NCBI GenBank assembly: GCA_013115135.1
Contig: JABANP010000006.1
Location: forward strand, 62,001 to 126,000
From: Perkinsus olseni
Lineage: Eukaryota > Perkinsozoa > Perkinsida > Perkinsidae
Length of the DNA: 64,000 nt
Direction of reading: 5' to 3'
Shown: positions 30,056 through 40,335 of the stretch, piece after piece
How the letters are laid out: every line of letters starts with the position of its first letter
How positions within the stretch are numbered: position 1 is the stretch's first letter
The notes under the pieces: generated by a model
Databases searched by the model: none
What the model was told of the DNA's origin: nothing
Seen by the model: only the letters and a program-made list of their open reading frames with translations
Made by a program: the position numbers and the translations under genes

Positions 30056-31908
30056 CTACAGACCGACCGCTGAAAGGCCAACCGAATAGAAGACGCAGAA
30101 GACTGTTCTGCGAGCGAATGTGGCGCAAAAGGAGACCGCCGAGACCGCCGTATCTTGGCTATTGTTTGGGAATCTTCCGACTGAAGTGAGCGTAACTCCT
30201 ACAGCTCTTTGATCAGCTCCGCCGAACAAGATGCTCTCAACATCAATCCCGAATCTACTATCTGGCTTGATATCCTCGGCGCCATACTCTTCCTCTGGGA
30301 GACGACCCCAGGGGTATGAGTCGAGCTCGCCAGGATTGTGAGACCCTTGCTCGGATTTGCTCGGAATGGGATTTCTACTAGCGTACCTGGGACGAAACAT
30401 TACAACGACGGAGCCCGGGTCTTCCGAGCCGCTGAGAATATGGGGATAGATGGTCGCGGAATCCGAGTGACTGTGGGCTGCTCTCACACTTCGAGGGTTG
30501 CGCTGTCCAACAATTCAGCACACTTTCCGGGTAGCTCTTCGGCAAGCGACGGCTCCGCGAGACGCTGAGGCGAGACGGTTCTGCTGGCATTACAGACGTC
30601 ACGACTTCGGTACCCGGACTTCTCGGAACTCTACCAGCTCCTTGGGCCTCGGAAGGCCTGTTTCGATCGGATGTGACAACGATTCGAGGGCAGTAGCTGA
30701 CGTGTGGCACTTCTGTTCCCTTTTTTGCAGGAGTGCACCGCGTATAATTGACACTCTAAGAATCGCTTAATTACCTTGTTCGCCAATACACGGGTAAGTG
30801 ATCGATAGTCAGTGCGAGTCTCAGTTTAGAACAGCGAAGGGCCTCACTTACCATAGGAATCTTCGCTGAGGATCTCGCATGAGACGGATCTTCGGTGGCT
30901 CCTGTAGTTCCGGCTCCCGCTTTTGGCCGCCTGTTGCGTAAGCTCGCATGAAGTCCACCTGGCAAAAGCACGCTAGTCTAGTGACCGCGTTGCGAGCTTT
31001 TGACACCGCGCGAACCGATGCAACTTACCTCCGTCACAGCCAGGCATGGGTGTCGGGTGATGCGACCTAGCGGCTCCGGCAGTAACATTTCCCTTGGCCG
31101 GAGAACGCGCTGCAGGCGACTTCACCCCTGATAATGCATTGATTGAGGTCTGTCCCATCCCATTCACTTTTTCCAGCTCGGAGAGTTGGAGAGGCGCGAT
31201 GTGAGCCTGAAGCGTTAGTCTTCGTCCCCTCCGGCGCCTCCAGCGTAACAGCTTTCAGTTCACTCCTGCGTGACGTCTCCGATGATGCGCGGCAACTTCG
31301 ACTGTGTTTCGAAAGAGTGTCCTGAGAGGCCGAGCTTCGTTGCAGCGGTGGTTCCCAGATGCACCATGAAGTTGAACTTCCGCCCGCATATTTCACACTG
31401 GGGTCGAGTTCTCCGTGCCGCTGCCCCCAGCTTTGAGTACTCCGCAACCTCACGCGGAGGATGTAACTAACGCGCGGTATTGGGCGAAGGCATCATGTGA
31501 GCACTCAGTAGAGAGCCATCACCTTGATCAGTTTCAAGTAGGATGCCCCGTCGGTTCCGCGGAGGTAATGAGTGGTTTTATCGAACTTCGGGACTGAAGG
31601 AATTTAGTTAACAACCACTGTCCCAACGAAGCCACTATTCTCCGTCGGCAGACACTTGTGGTGGTCACGCCACGGAGGATTCACACATGCACAATCGGGA
31701 GAGTCAAGCCATGCTTAGACGCTCACCTTTCATCCGTCCGCAAGATTTGGCATGCTTCCCAAGGGAGGACGGACTGAGAGTTGAGCGGGGGTGAACTGGA
31801 CTCGAATACTGGTTCCCACCGGAGTTAGCGTGAGCTGAATGCCGCCTATTAAGCTTACCCGAAAGATTTCCCGCATGTTTGGCACTCCTCCGAGACCGCA
31901 TGGTCCAT
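30056..31908 (-). CDS. ZC2HC-type zinc-finger protein
   Basis: The ATG at 31908 gives MDHAVSEECQTCGKSFG. After an intron this joins PSSLGKHAKSC, completing a C2HC finger (CxxC...H...C). A second finger appears at about 31290-31400: CEICGRKFNFM, an intron, then DTLSKHSRSC. Both fingers are split by an intron at nearly the same place. Further exons read VPKFDKTTHYLRG (about 31570), NGMGQTSINALSGVKSP (about 31150) and WGRLPEEEYGAEDIKPD (about 30290). The last part to 30056 is uncertain. Such fingers usually occur in ZC2HC1-like proteins of unknown biochemical role, several linked to cilia or flagella. The frame between the second finger and its tail is ambiguous. Confidence 0.55.
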
Positions 31909-32266
31909 AGCAAAACAATGGATCCAGAGAACGCTACTTCTTACATCCGATGTAACGCCAAGCAAATGTTCGGGATCACTTTTATTCACTGAATGCGCGT
32001 CCTTTTATTGAATCTCGATGCCGATCATTCTCAGCCAACCGTTGCTTTTTGGAAGTCCCCACAGTCCGAGTATGGAACCAAACAAACGCGACATTCACTT
32101 CAGGGAAACTTCAATGTCATCAGTGCGCGATACGATGATGACCCGATGAGGGTCGCCAAATCATGAGTAGATCAAAAATGGAAACATTCTACAAACATCA
32201 CTGCCAATCTCTACACCAGCAAAAGATTCGTTTCTACGTAGTCAACAGCGTATGATGAAGGCAATG

Positions 32267-33368
32267 CTACGACCAGACACATTGATATGTTTTCAGCTGG
32301 ACGCCTTCTCTCCTACCTCGCGTCAGATAGGCCAAGTGGATGAGTCCATCCGGGCGGACCGCGACGTCGTAGAGACCCCGTACTGGGAATGCTATGAGCT
32401 CGCCGCAATTATACCAATTGCCGGCTCTAAGCTGGAATAGCTGAAGGCAGCAGGAGCCCTCGGGGTGACTGGAGTCCACGACTAAGATGGTCTCAGGATC
32501 GACCACCCTTATGTCTCGGGTGTAGTTGCGCCCACGTGGGATAGAACTCACGACCTCACGATGAACAGTCGGATCAGTGAGCTCCTCCAGGCTCAACGTG
32601 ACACGTACGACTTCGTCCGCGTAAACAAAAGCGGCAGTATAGTGCTCTTTCTTGCCAGGAACGCGGCTTACGATGAAATCTCGAAGTCGACTGCCATAGA
32701 ATCTACCACCATACGCCCAGAGCAGTCTTGTCTCACTGGCGCTGTTTTTGTCTCCCAAATCGACACATCCGGAGGGCTATGGTGCGTTCGGTATTAACAT
32801 AGGCGAGGAACACTAGACCGTCAAGGCAGCGGAATTTGCTGCTCAACGCGTACTCGTCGTAGGTGCCAACATCAATTTCTCGACAGAACTCGGGGTCCTC
32901 GGGGTTGTACACGAAGATCCTGTGATACTCGCAATCAAAGGCATACAGTCTATCGTTGGTATCGTCGTATTCATAACAGACTCTGTAGCCGTTTCGGATA
33001 GGCTCGAGCGAGGTTGCTTTAGAATCATCGACACAGCGGGCCCTGGCCACCCTTCTTGTAGACTCGTCGACGACCCACAAAGAGTGTTTCCTCCTGAATA
33101 CCAGCGAGGGGAGCTGCTCGGCTCTCAGAGGTGTACAATCACGTTCGATCAAGCATGGCTTCCGCGAGCCAAAATACCGAGCTACGTCGCACTGCAGCTC
33201 AGGTAGCATGTCATGACAGTCTCTTGAGGCCCATAGCTGGTCTAGGGCGGCCAAATCAAGAGCATGAGCATGATGGCGGTCCATTGGAACGAACAAAGAT
33301 CGGTAGAACAGAAGGATATCGTACGAGTTGCCGAGTGTGATGCGGTAAGCTCTCCAGTTTCTTTCCAC
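32267..33368 (-). CDS. Unrecognised repeat-rich protein with an internal frame change
   Basis: Two long frames abut. The first covers 33368 to 32733 (ERNWRAYRITLGNSYDILLF, LWVVDESTRRVARARC, DRLYAFDCEYHRIFVYNPED). The second, one base further on, covers 32758 to 32267 (DIRVVDPETILVVDSSHPEG, YDVAVRPDGLIHLAYL). The alternating beta-strand pattern, with repeated hydrophobic-Asp turns every 40-50 residues, suggests a beta-propeller. The frame changes at CGA TTT G GGA (about 32756) or at the A-run 32745-32749. The protein reads naturally across either point if one base is skipped. No obvious intron fits. The upstream start is uncertain because an AG splice or a GTG start would be needed. No named family was recognised. 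Confidence 0.5.
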
Positions 33369-33444
33369 CCAGGAGCGCCTGTATTAATAATTGAATACTA
33401 AACGCTATTGTATGAACAGAAAAACAGGAACCATTTGCGCGGAA

Positions 33445-34559
33445 TCACTCAATAACGAGTTCTCTCTTGGCGTACTCGGGGAACTTCTCACGATTATTGT
33501 AGAAGATATCGTGGATCGCCGACACGTACCTATGAAATCGGTGATGCTCGTTCGACCAGCGCTGAGGGATGGCAACAGGGCGTAGTGGGCGAGGAAGCGC
33601 ACGATGGCAATGGAGAAGACGTCGACTGGATATCATCTTACTTAGCGTGCATAGTATTCACGGTGTCATCATCTCCCCAGGCGATAGGCTTGCCAACGAC
33701 GACCACGAAATCCTTCAAGTGATTGGGACGTAACGATTTAGGGATTGGCATGCCCATACCGAGGTTGTGCTGCAACCACTTCCGGAAGGGAAGCATGAAG
33801 TCGCTCGTCTCTGAAGCACCAACACAACTGCATCCGAACCGTGCCTACCATCCGTGCTTACCATATGCTATCTGCTCTCCGAAGCAATAGCACGGCACGA
33901 TCGGTATCTTTACCAGCATCCCTAGCTAGATAGATAAACCCCCTTCTTGATTTGCATATAATGGTATCATGAGTAGGGGAGTACGGCAGCAACTGTTCCT
34001 TCGTACCACCGAGAACTAAAGTTAGACTGTACCCCTGTTTCAGCGCTTTCATGCAGGTCGGGCGACCGGCGTCAATAACACCAAGTGCAAGCCAGAGCTC
34101 TCTCATTAGGGGGCATTTATAGCAGGCCGAAGCACTTAGACCACAGGTAGCATGAGGGCAGTTGAAAAATAGATAGGGGTGACAGAAGGACATCACACCA
34201 TGGGGGTGTATCGAGTATATGACTTGCGTGCACTGTTTCAGCGCACTTTCGTCCTCGTAAACAAGCGCGACATTATCGGCGAAGCTTTTAAGTGTCTTGG
34301 TGTAGGAGGCGCGGCAATGTTCGAATACCTTCGAGTTGTAACTGAAACGCATGATCAGTTCGATATCGCAAGGGAGCATTCAAAAACTTACTGGCATCTA
34401 GGCTCGTATTGTGAGGAATCTAGAAAGTACACGGAGTAAGCGAGGAGAAGACCTGATACAAACTGCCAAAACCCCAGACCCTTGAAAGAGAGTTGGGCAC
34501 AGGAACAATATCAAAGCGAGAGCGTCTTGTTGAGAACGGATCTTGAACGGAAATGCCAT
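33445..34559 (-). CDS. DGAT2: Diacylglycerol O-acyltransferase type 2, copy 1, with +1 frame change
   Basis: Makes triacylglycerol from diacylglycerol and acyl-CoA at the endoplasmic reticulum and lipid droplets. The ATG at 34559 opens a hydrophobic N-terminus (ALALILFLCPTLFQGSGVLA). The central exon has YSIHPHGVMSF with the catalytic HPHG, then LVLGGTKEQLLPY and KSRRGFIYLARDAGK. At GGT AAA G ATA (about 33908) the frame shifts by one. With one base skipped it continues as IPIVPCYCFGEQIAYG, exactly as copy 2 does without a shift. C-terminal exons give LPFRKWLQHNLGMG, HLKDFVVVVGKPIAWG and KFPEYAKRELVIE, with TGA at 33447-33445. It is a tandem duplicate of the next gene. It is either a fresh pseudogene, a sequencing error or a slippage site. 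Confidence 0.8.
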
Positions 34560-34689
34560 CTTGAAAAGAAGAAACCTGCAAGGAACCGATCTCGTTCTAG
34601 TTGCACGTAGACGAACACAAGTCTGTCTCAACTAGCTCGGCTAGTCTGAACGCGAAAGGAACTGAACAGTGTGTCTGGTACTAGCGTTA

Positions 34690-35847
34690 TCACTCAATGA
34701 CTAGCTCGCGCTTCTCGTACTCGGGGTACTTGCTCTTATTATCGTAGAACAAATCATGGATAGCTGAGATGTATCTAAGGTTCAAACAAGTGCAGGTGGG
34801 CTAGAGGAGAGCAGAGTCGTACTTAGCGTGCATGGTCGCTACTGTGTCCTCCTCCTCCCACTCGATGGGCTTGCCGACCACCAGGGCAAAATCCTTCAAG
34901 TGCTTGGGACGCCAGGACTTGGGGAGAGGTAGGCCCATGCCCAAGTTGTGCTGAAGCCACTGGCGGAAAGGAAGCATGAAGTTGCTTGTTTCTGAAATGG
35001 CGACGAACTTCTACTCTAGCTACATCCGCAGGAGCGTTCAATAGGAATCGTTCGATTCTGCGAGAGGTGGCCGCTGCTCCTGCCGCCAATACAGCAATGT
35101 AGGAGCGAATGATTAAGCCACTACCAAGTGAGGCACTCACCGTAAGCTATCTGCTCTCCAAAGCAATAGCACGGGATAATGGGTATCTTCCCAGCGTCCC
35201 TCGCTAAATAGATGAACCCTCTCCTCGACTTGCATACGATGGTATCATGAGTGGGAGAGTACGGTATCAACTGTTCCTTCGTGCCACCAAGGACAATCGA
35301 TAGACTGTAGCCCTCTTTGAGTGCCTTCATACACGTGCGACGACCAGCGTCAATGATCCCCATCCAGAGATACATCTCCCTCATTATGGGGAACTTGAAG
35401 CAGATTGATGCGCCCAGGCCGCAGGTTTTCTGCGGGGCGTTCATGAAGAGCATGGGCGGGCAATATGACATCACCCCGTGCGGCTGGATGGAATAAATGA
35501 CTTGAGGCTGTTTCTCGACAGCTTCGAAGTCCTCGTAGGTAAGCGAGACCTTCTGGAAGTATCCGCTAAGCATGCGAGCATCAGCATTGCGGATCCAATT
35601 GTAAATGCGTGGATGGTACCTGGAAGTGCTAACATGTTCTTTCTATCTTGCAAAGATGCACACAGGATACGCGAGAGACTCACCTTCGGCCGGGCTCGTA
35701 CTGCGCGGAATCAAAGAAATAAACAGAGTAGGCCAGAAGAAGGCCCAGAAGGATCTGCCAGATTCCGAATCCACGGACCACCAAGGGTAAAACAGACAAG
35801 GCCAGGGCGAGGAGGGGTTGGGAATATACAACAACTCTTGATTCCAT
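34690..35847 (-). CDS. DGAT2: Diacylglycerol O-acyltransferase type 2, copy 2
   Basis: Tandem paralogue of the downstream copy. The ATG at 35847 gives MESRVVVYSQPLLALALSVL, with two hydrophobic stretches (the second is GIWQILLGLLLAYSVYFF) expected to form the membrane hairpin. The catalytic exon reads YSIQPHGVMSY: the first His of HPHG is Gln while the second, essential His is kept. Plant enzymes also tolerate change at the first position (EPHS). It continues VLGGTKEQLIPYSPTHDT, RRGFIYLARDAGKIPIIPCY and CFGEQIAYG with no frame break. The end is KYPEYEKRELVIE with TGA at 34692-34690. It shares intron positions with copy 1 and is probably functional. Confidence 0.87.
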
Positions 35848-36225
35848 TTGTAGAAACAACAACTCCTGAGATAAGCGCATGCTTGCCCAACGTTTGTGTA
35901 GCTGTCCCGTCCTGCTGTGGTTAGGTATGATGACACACGATGGGACAGCAAGCGTGTTTTTGGAATATGCGCGGCCAGGCGACCCGCGACTACCCAATGA
36001 CCAACTTTGCGATACTACCGAACAAACTAATAGTCGGTTTGCAGAGGAAGAAAGGACTCACATGAGAGCTGAGCTCGCAGCCAAAGGATTACGGAATTAT
36101 TAGTCCGACCCAAGGACATCTCATTCAGAGGACGGATGAGAAAGTAGAGTGCGCTCAACTCAGCACGAGTAGCACATGAAAACGCATTGGCAGTGAATGA
36201 CGTGATGGTATTCCGAGGTGGGCCC

Positions 36226-36470
36226 TCAGTGCTGAGGTGCCATGAACTTGAGATAACTAGAGTAGGCACCGTCGGCAGGGGTGAGCACATGCACTGTGCA
36301 ATTGTAATCTTGGGCGAACTTAACAAGATATGACCCGCAGACTCCAACATCGGCCACAGCGAGGGCGGCAAAGCCCGAGGAGCTCTGATAGCTGCCGTTC
36401 ACTCGACGACACCCGAAAATCCCAGGGAGGAAACGAATGGCAGAGAGGAGCCGAAGACCTGAGCGACCGA
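36226..36470 (-). CDS. C-terminal exon, unrecognised
   Basis: The frame reads LRLLSAIRFLPGIFGCRRVN, then VADVGVCGSYLVKFAQDYNC and PADGAYSSYLKFMAPQH, ending TGA at 36228-36226. It looks protein-coding, with mixed hydrophobic and charged residues and no low complexity, but I find no match by eye and cannot place its upstream exons. Confidence 0.3.
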
Positions 36471-36510
36471 TTATGAAACGTTAACGAGCAGCAAGATTTT
36501 CAGATCACAG

Positions 36511-36537
36511 GATTAGTTGGATTAGTTCGATTAGTTG
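36511..36537. repeat. Three 9-bp tandem repeats
   Basis: GATTAGTTG, GATTAGTTC and GATTAGTTG lie head to tail between two minus-strand exon groups. Confidence 0.9.
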
Positions 36538-36546
36538 CACAGGAGT

Positions 36547-37047
36547 TCACAATTCCTCGACTCGACTGAGAACTTGAGCGAAAAAAGAGTCAATACTAGA
36601 CATAAGCTCTGAAGTGCTAGAGGGATTCCAAATGATGCCCTCAGGCCTCTTATGAGGGTGGACATCCGCGCCTCTTAGTACAAAAAAATGAGAAGATATC
36701 AGTATTGAGAGGCCGTGTACTTCCCCAGCACTACATACATTCATCATTAGCAAGCCTGTCCGAGTTCAGCAACGCCCCAAGATCCTCAGCTGTACATGAG
36801 CGCTGCATGGATACTAGTTGATTCACTCTGTTTGCTTCTAACACAACCCCTGAAGAACACTTCGTCTTTTCACAGGCTTCAGTTTCATCCTACCCATAAC
36901 AGCCTTGCGCTGCCGGTCGTCCAGCGGTGCCCCGTCCACGTCTTCAATCGTCATATCTCGGAGTGACGGCCGACCCATCAGTTGCGCTGCGGCCACTGCC
37001 AGCTCGTCCTCAGTAGGAGAGTCTTGCCAACGGCTGGAAAGTGACAC
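36547..37047 (-). CDS. Unrecognised gene, last two exons
   Basis: The exon 37037-36845 starts after a TTTCCAG acceptor and reads RWQDSPTEDELAVAAAQLMG, SLRDMTIEDVDGAPLDDRQ and RMKLKPVKRRSVLQG. After an intron, GADVHPHKRPEGIIWNPSST and DSFFAQVLSRVEEL end with a stop at 36547. The charged, helical composition suggests a soluble protein. Upstream exons may be those at 37080-37180 or 38205-39374, but frames could not be joined with confidence. Confidence 0.35.
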
Positions 37048-37225
37048 GGCATGAAGAAAATTATACGAGAACTATCCGATAATCCATCGGAGCCCACTGG
37101 CAATCTGACGGAAGCACATGAACAACGCGGAGTACCAATGCACTTGGTTGAACGTATTCGTCATCAGCAATGAGTGCCCCAGCAACGTGCTAAGCCGGCA
37201 GTGCCATAGCCGGAGGAACGCACGG

Positions 37226-37241
37226 TACGTCGATCGACGTA
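37226..37241. repeat. Even 16-bp palindrome
   Basis: TACGTCGATCGACGTA is perfectly self-complementary with no unpaired centre, unlike most palindromes in this window. Confidence 0.85.
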
Positions 37242-37920
37242 AACAAACTCTCGTCACCCTGGAAGAGAGCCTAACTTACTCTAGCGGAAGCTGCAAAACA
37301 CTCCTGAGATATAAGCGGCGCAATGAGGAGCAGACGGATGGTCGGCTGGGATGGAAATGAGATGAAATCGAATATCCGCATCTGACGAGGAGGCAGATCG
37401 TACAGACGTTAGCGTATTGCTATGACGTTCTCGCGAATCTTAATTTCTCGGTCAACCTAACCGAAACTGTGCATCAAACGAGCGAGCTATTCAGACTCTG
37501 TTTTTGATGTGCATAAATACATTCCGAAATCCATACTGCGAGAGTCAACCAGTCGTCTAGTGGAAGATTGGCGCAAAATATGTAGATCCGTCCCCCATCC
37601 GCACTACATCTCCTGCGTCAGCGTGAATTGCATGCATTTGCCTCGAAAAGGTACAAGTAAGCTGCTCAAGTGCCGAGGACGTGAAGGCATTTGAGCCAAT
37701 AGCTGAGCACCTGATAGGAAACAGAGTCATGTGCGCTTAGCTCACATCTTGCGCCGAAAAGTCGGGAAGTCTCCCAACGCCTACTGCCTCAACTGCTCAG
37801 ATTACGCATGCATCAATTGCAGGGAGAAATTCAAGTGCCAAACAAGGACCAGTCGGTAGCCGGTACGCGATGACGGATGTCGGCACCGACAGCTACCCTA
37901 TAAGTAGCCTGTAAATGCAC

Positions 37921-37951
37921 CTAGTACTAGTTGATTTCTAGTACTAGAAAT
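37921..37951. repeat. Even 18-bp palindrome next to a copy of its core
   Basis: ATTTCTAGTACTAGAAAT (37934-37951) is perfectly self-complementary. Its core CTAGTACTAG is repeated just upstream at 37921-37930. Confidence 0.85.
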
Positions 37952-38187
37952 TCTGCCCTTTCCAGTGCTACTTTTGATCGGCTCGTCTGCAAGCTAATAA
38001 CATATCCATCTGGCTAACGGTACAAAAGCTCTGAGGGAACAGTCGCTGCAGAAGGGCCGCCATGGCCACCTCCAGAGCCGCAGAGCTGTTCATCGACTGA
38101 TTTGGAGGTATAGTACCTGGGCACGGAGCGGATGGATCACTATTAGACAACGAGTAACGCGCCGCACTAGAATGAACAAGCCAGTAG

Positions 38188-38206
38188 GAATTCTACTGTA
38201 GAATTC
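38188..38206. repeat. Odd palindrome with 9-bp arms
   Basis: GAATTCTAC/GTAGAATTC around T38197. It overlaps a CAGTAG/CTACTG pair centred at 38190, so again the centre spacing is 7 bp. Confidence 0.85.
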
Positions 38207-39374
38207 ACGGCATGAACATGACAGCCGAACGTTCCGCTGCTGCCAACGATCGACCAATGGTCACTCGCCAAGCTAGCACTGATGGGACGATTGGCGACAG
38301 GAGTACGTCGTGCAGCGATAAAGCTGCCTTTAGCGGCCCTGTGTGAATATTACCATGCACAACAGCAGTGAAGCCCGAGATATCGATCCCACTCAACTGT
38401 CTCAACTCCTGAATGAGACTCCGTATGATCTGGCACCTACAGTAGGACAAACACGAGCTGCAGTATACTCTTATCTATAATGACCACCAATGCTCTGAGC
38501 GGCTGACGGGCTCAGACCGAGCCCGGTCGGCCCCTTGACGAACGTTTCTCCGGGCCAGTGTCCTCGAGTAAAAATCCCGCACTACCAATCGCACTTTCGT
38601 ACTTCCACTGCAGGTTCATCTCCATCCCCCTCGATAGGGGGTAGCTGGAAGGCACATACTGTGCTAGACGATGTAGACACTACTCTGACCTAAAGGCATA
38701 CTGCTCCGTCAAGGAGGCAATACTATTCAGACGCATGCTGTGAGAATCGTATATTGTGAGAATCAACACTACAAAAGGAGCTGAATTGTTATGAGCAGAC
38801 TCCTCCACCTCGAGACGACAACCTGCAGTCCCTTCTATAGCACCTCGGAGCTCTCCTGTCGAGCTCGCCCGACAATCACGGTGTATCGGTCCACAGCAAC
38901 GCTCACCGATATGTTCTCATGGACAGCGCTGGTACCTAACGTCGACAGAGCCATGACGCCATAAAACTGCAGCGTAGGGGCTCTGAATGCTCAATTCGTA
39001 CTCTTAATTTCGAAGATAATTTCTTCAAGAAATAGCACGAGAACTGATCGACTTGCACTGAGAAAGATACCCGAACCCCGTGTTTATGTTAATGACTCTG
39101 GGAGTCAGACTAACAAGCGTTCACTCCTTGCGGATGCATCATTCTCTCAACATTTTTGAAGTCTGACCACTCATCGCCCGCTCAAAGGCTGATTGCAGGG
39201 CAGTTCGCGAATGAAAACGAACTTACCGAGAAGCGGTATGGCAGCTGGAGAGACACTGAACGCATCGGGTCGCTGGAGGAACTCTTGTTCATATCTCTTG
39301 GAAGCTTCACTCAAAAGGTCCCCCACAGCCACAGGCCCTTGAACACTTGGTTGCACCCCGGATGGAGCCGACAT
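38205..39374 (-). CDS. Unrecognised multi-exon gene, partly resolved
   Basis: The ATG at 39374 gives MSAPSGVQPSVQGPVAVGDL, then LLSEASKRYEQEFLQRPDAF and AAIPLLGK, ending at a GTAAGT donor near 39223. Later blocks on the same strand read FYGVMALSTLGTSAVHENIS (about 38900-38965), MRLNSIASLTEQYAF (about 38735) and IIRSLIQELRQLSGIDISGF with AALSLHDVLLSPIVPSVLAW (38450-38205). Introns between them are plausible, but frames and order are not proved. The gene may continue to 37968 (SAALEVAMAALLQRLF). No family was recognised. Confidence 0.35.
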
Positions 39375-39689
39375 GAGTGTACTGATCGGAAAAGGCCGAA
39401 GCATTTATCTCGACCCACCAGGGATGAGCCAGCACTGTGATCTGTGTCGTGAGCCGGCTCGTGATTCCCGAATCGTGTGGACACCGCTTTGGAGTGTCTC
39501 ACCAGAGCCAGGAGAGCGATCGGTCAATCACAATGCATGGCTCCGTGCGAGACCGAGTAGTATGTGTCAAGAACTGGAACACAACAGCACCTTAAAGCCA
39601 TACTGCACTAGGAAGCTACAGAGAGCATGGTGTTAGCAGGAAAGTTTGAATCCGCTGATTCCCATCATCGAACCCTTTCTCGCTTGCAT

Positions 39690-40188
39690 CAAAGGCTGCA
39701 CCGAAGCTGAGCGAAACGGTTGCTGCTGTTAGTCGAAGCGGGAAATATTCGTATCCCGAATGACAGAGTTTGAAATTGCGTTCTTTTGACAAGCTTCATC
39801 GATTGCATGTCTTCCTTGTAGGTGGATCGAGCGAATCCCCATTTACCGTTCACGATTTCAGTTTCAGCGACGCTGTGGTACCTGGAGTGAGCGTAGTGGA
39901 CGACGTACATTGACAGAATGCAGCACCGTGACCCCTGAATACGGAGAGCAACCCCGAAGAAGGCGAAGTTCGCCCAATCTCTCCCTGAAGGCACTTTCCG
40001 ACAGGGTCACTGAGCAATCGGCCACTATTTCGAGTGCCCGCCAGCAGAAGGCGGCATTCAACTGAGCATTTTCTATACGGCATAGATCTCAACAAGTGCT
40101 GCGGCTGTATACCTATATGACGTGGAGGAAAAGCAAGATCGATAAGATTTTCAAGTCGAACAAGTTGAGCGTACGTACGTCGTGCCAT
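39690..40188 (-). CDS. Unrecognised gene divergent from NOP4/RBM28
   Basis: The ATG at 40188 gives MARRTYAQLVRLENLIDLAF. After an intron, LNAAFCWRALEIVADCSVTL and AFRERLGELRLLRG follow (about 40065-39955), then VAETEIVNGKWGFARSTYKE with MQSMKLVKRTQFQTLSFGI (about 39880-39760). The 3' end is uncertain. About 150 bp separates its ATG from that of the plus-strand gene, so the two may share a bidirectional promoter. Confidence 0.4.
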
Positions 40189-40335
40189 ACCACTCCTTCG
40201 GGAAATCACGGGGCCAGCCGGCGCGTCGCTCTCGCTTTCCGGGAATTCCCGTGAAGTGACGAACCATATTCCAGTAGTCAACGTCGCATTAGTCTAAGCG
40301 TTCTCCCGTTGACCAGCTAGGCTTTTCTAATAGCG

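Noticed and set aside
32561..33340. Plus-strand open frames over the 32267-33368 gene
   Set aside because: They mirror the minus-strand frames, which have far more protein-like residue patterns and greater combined length.
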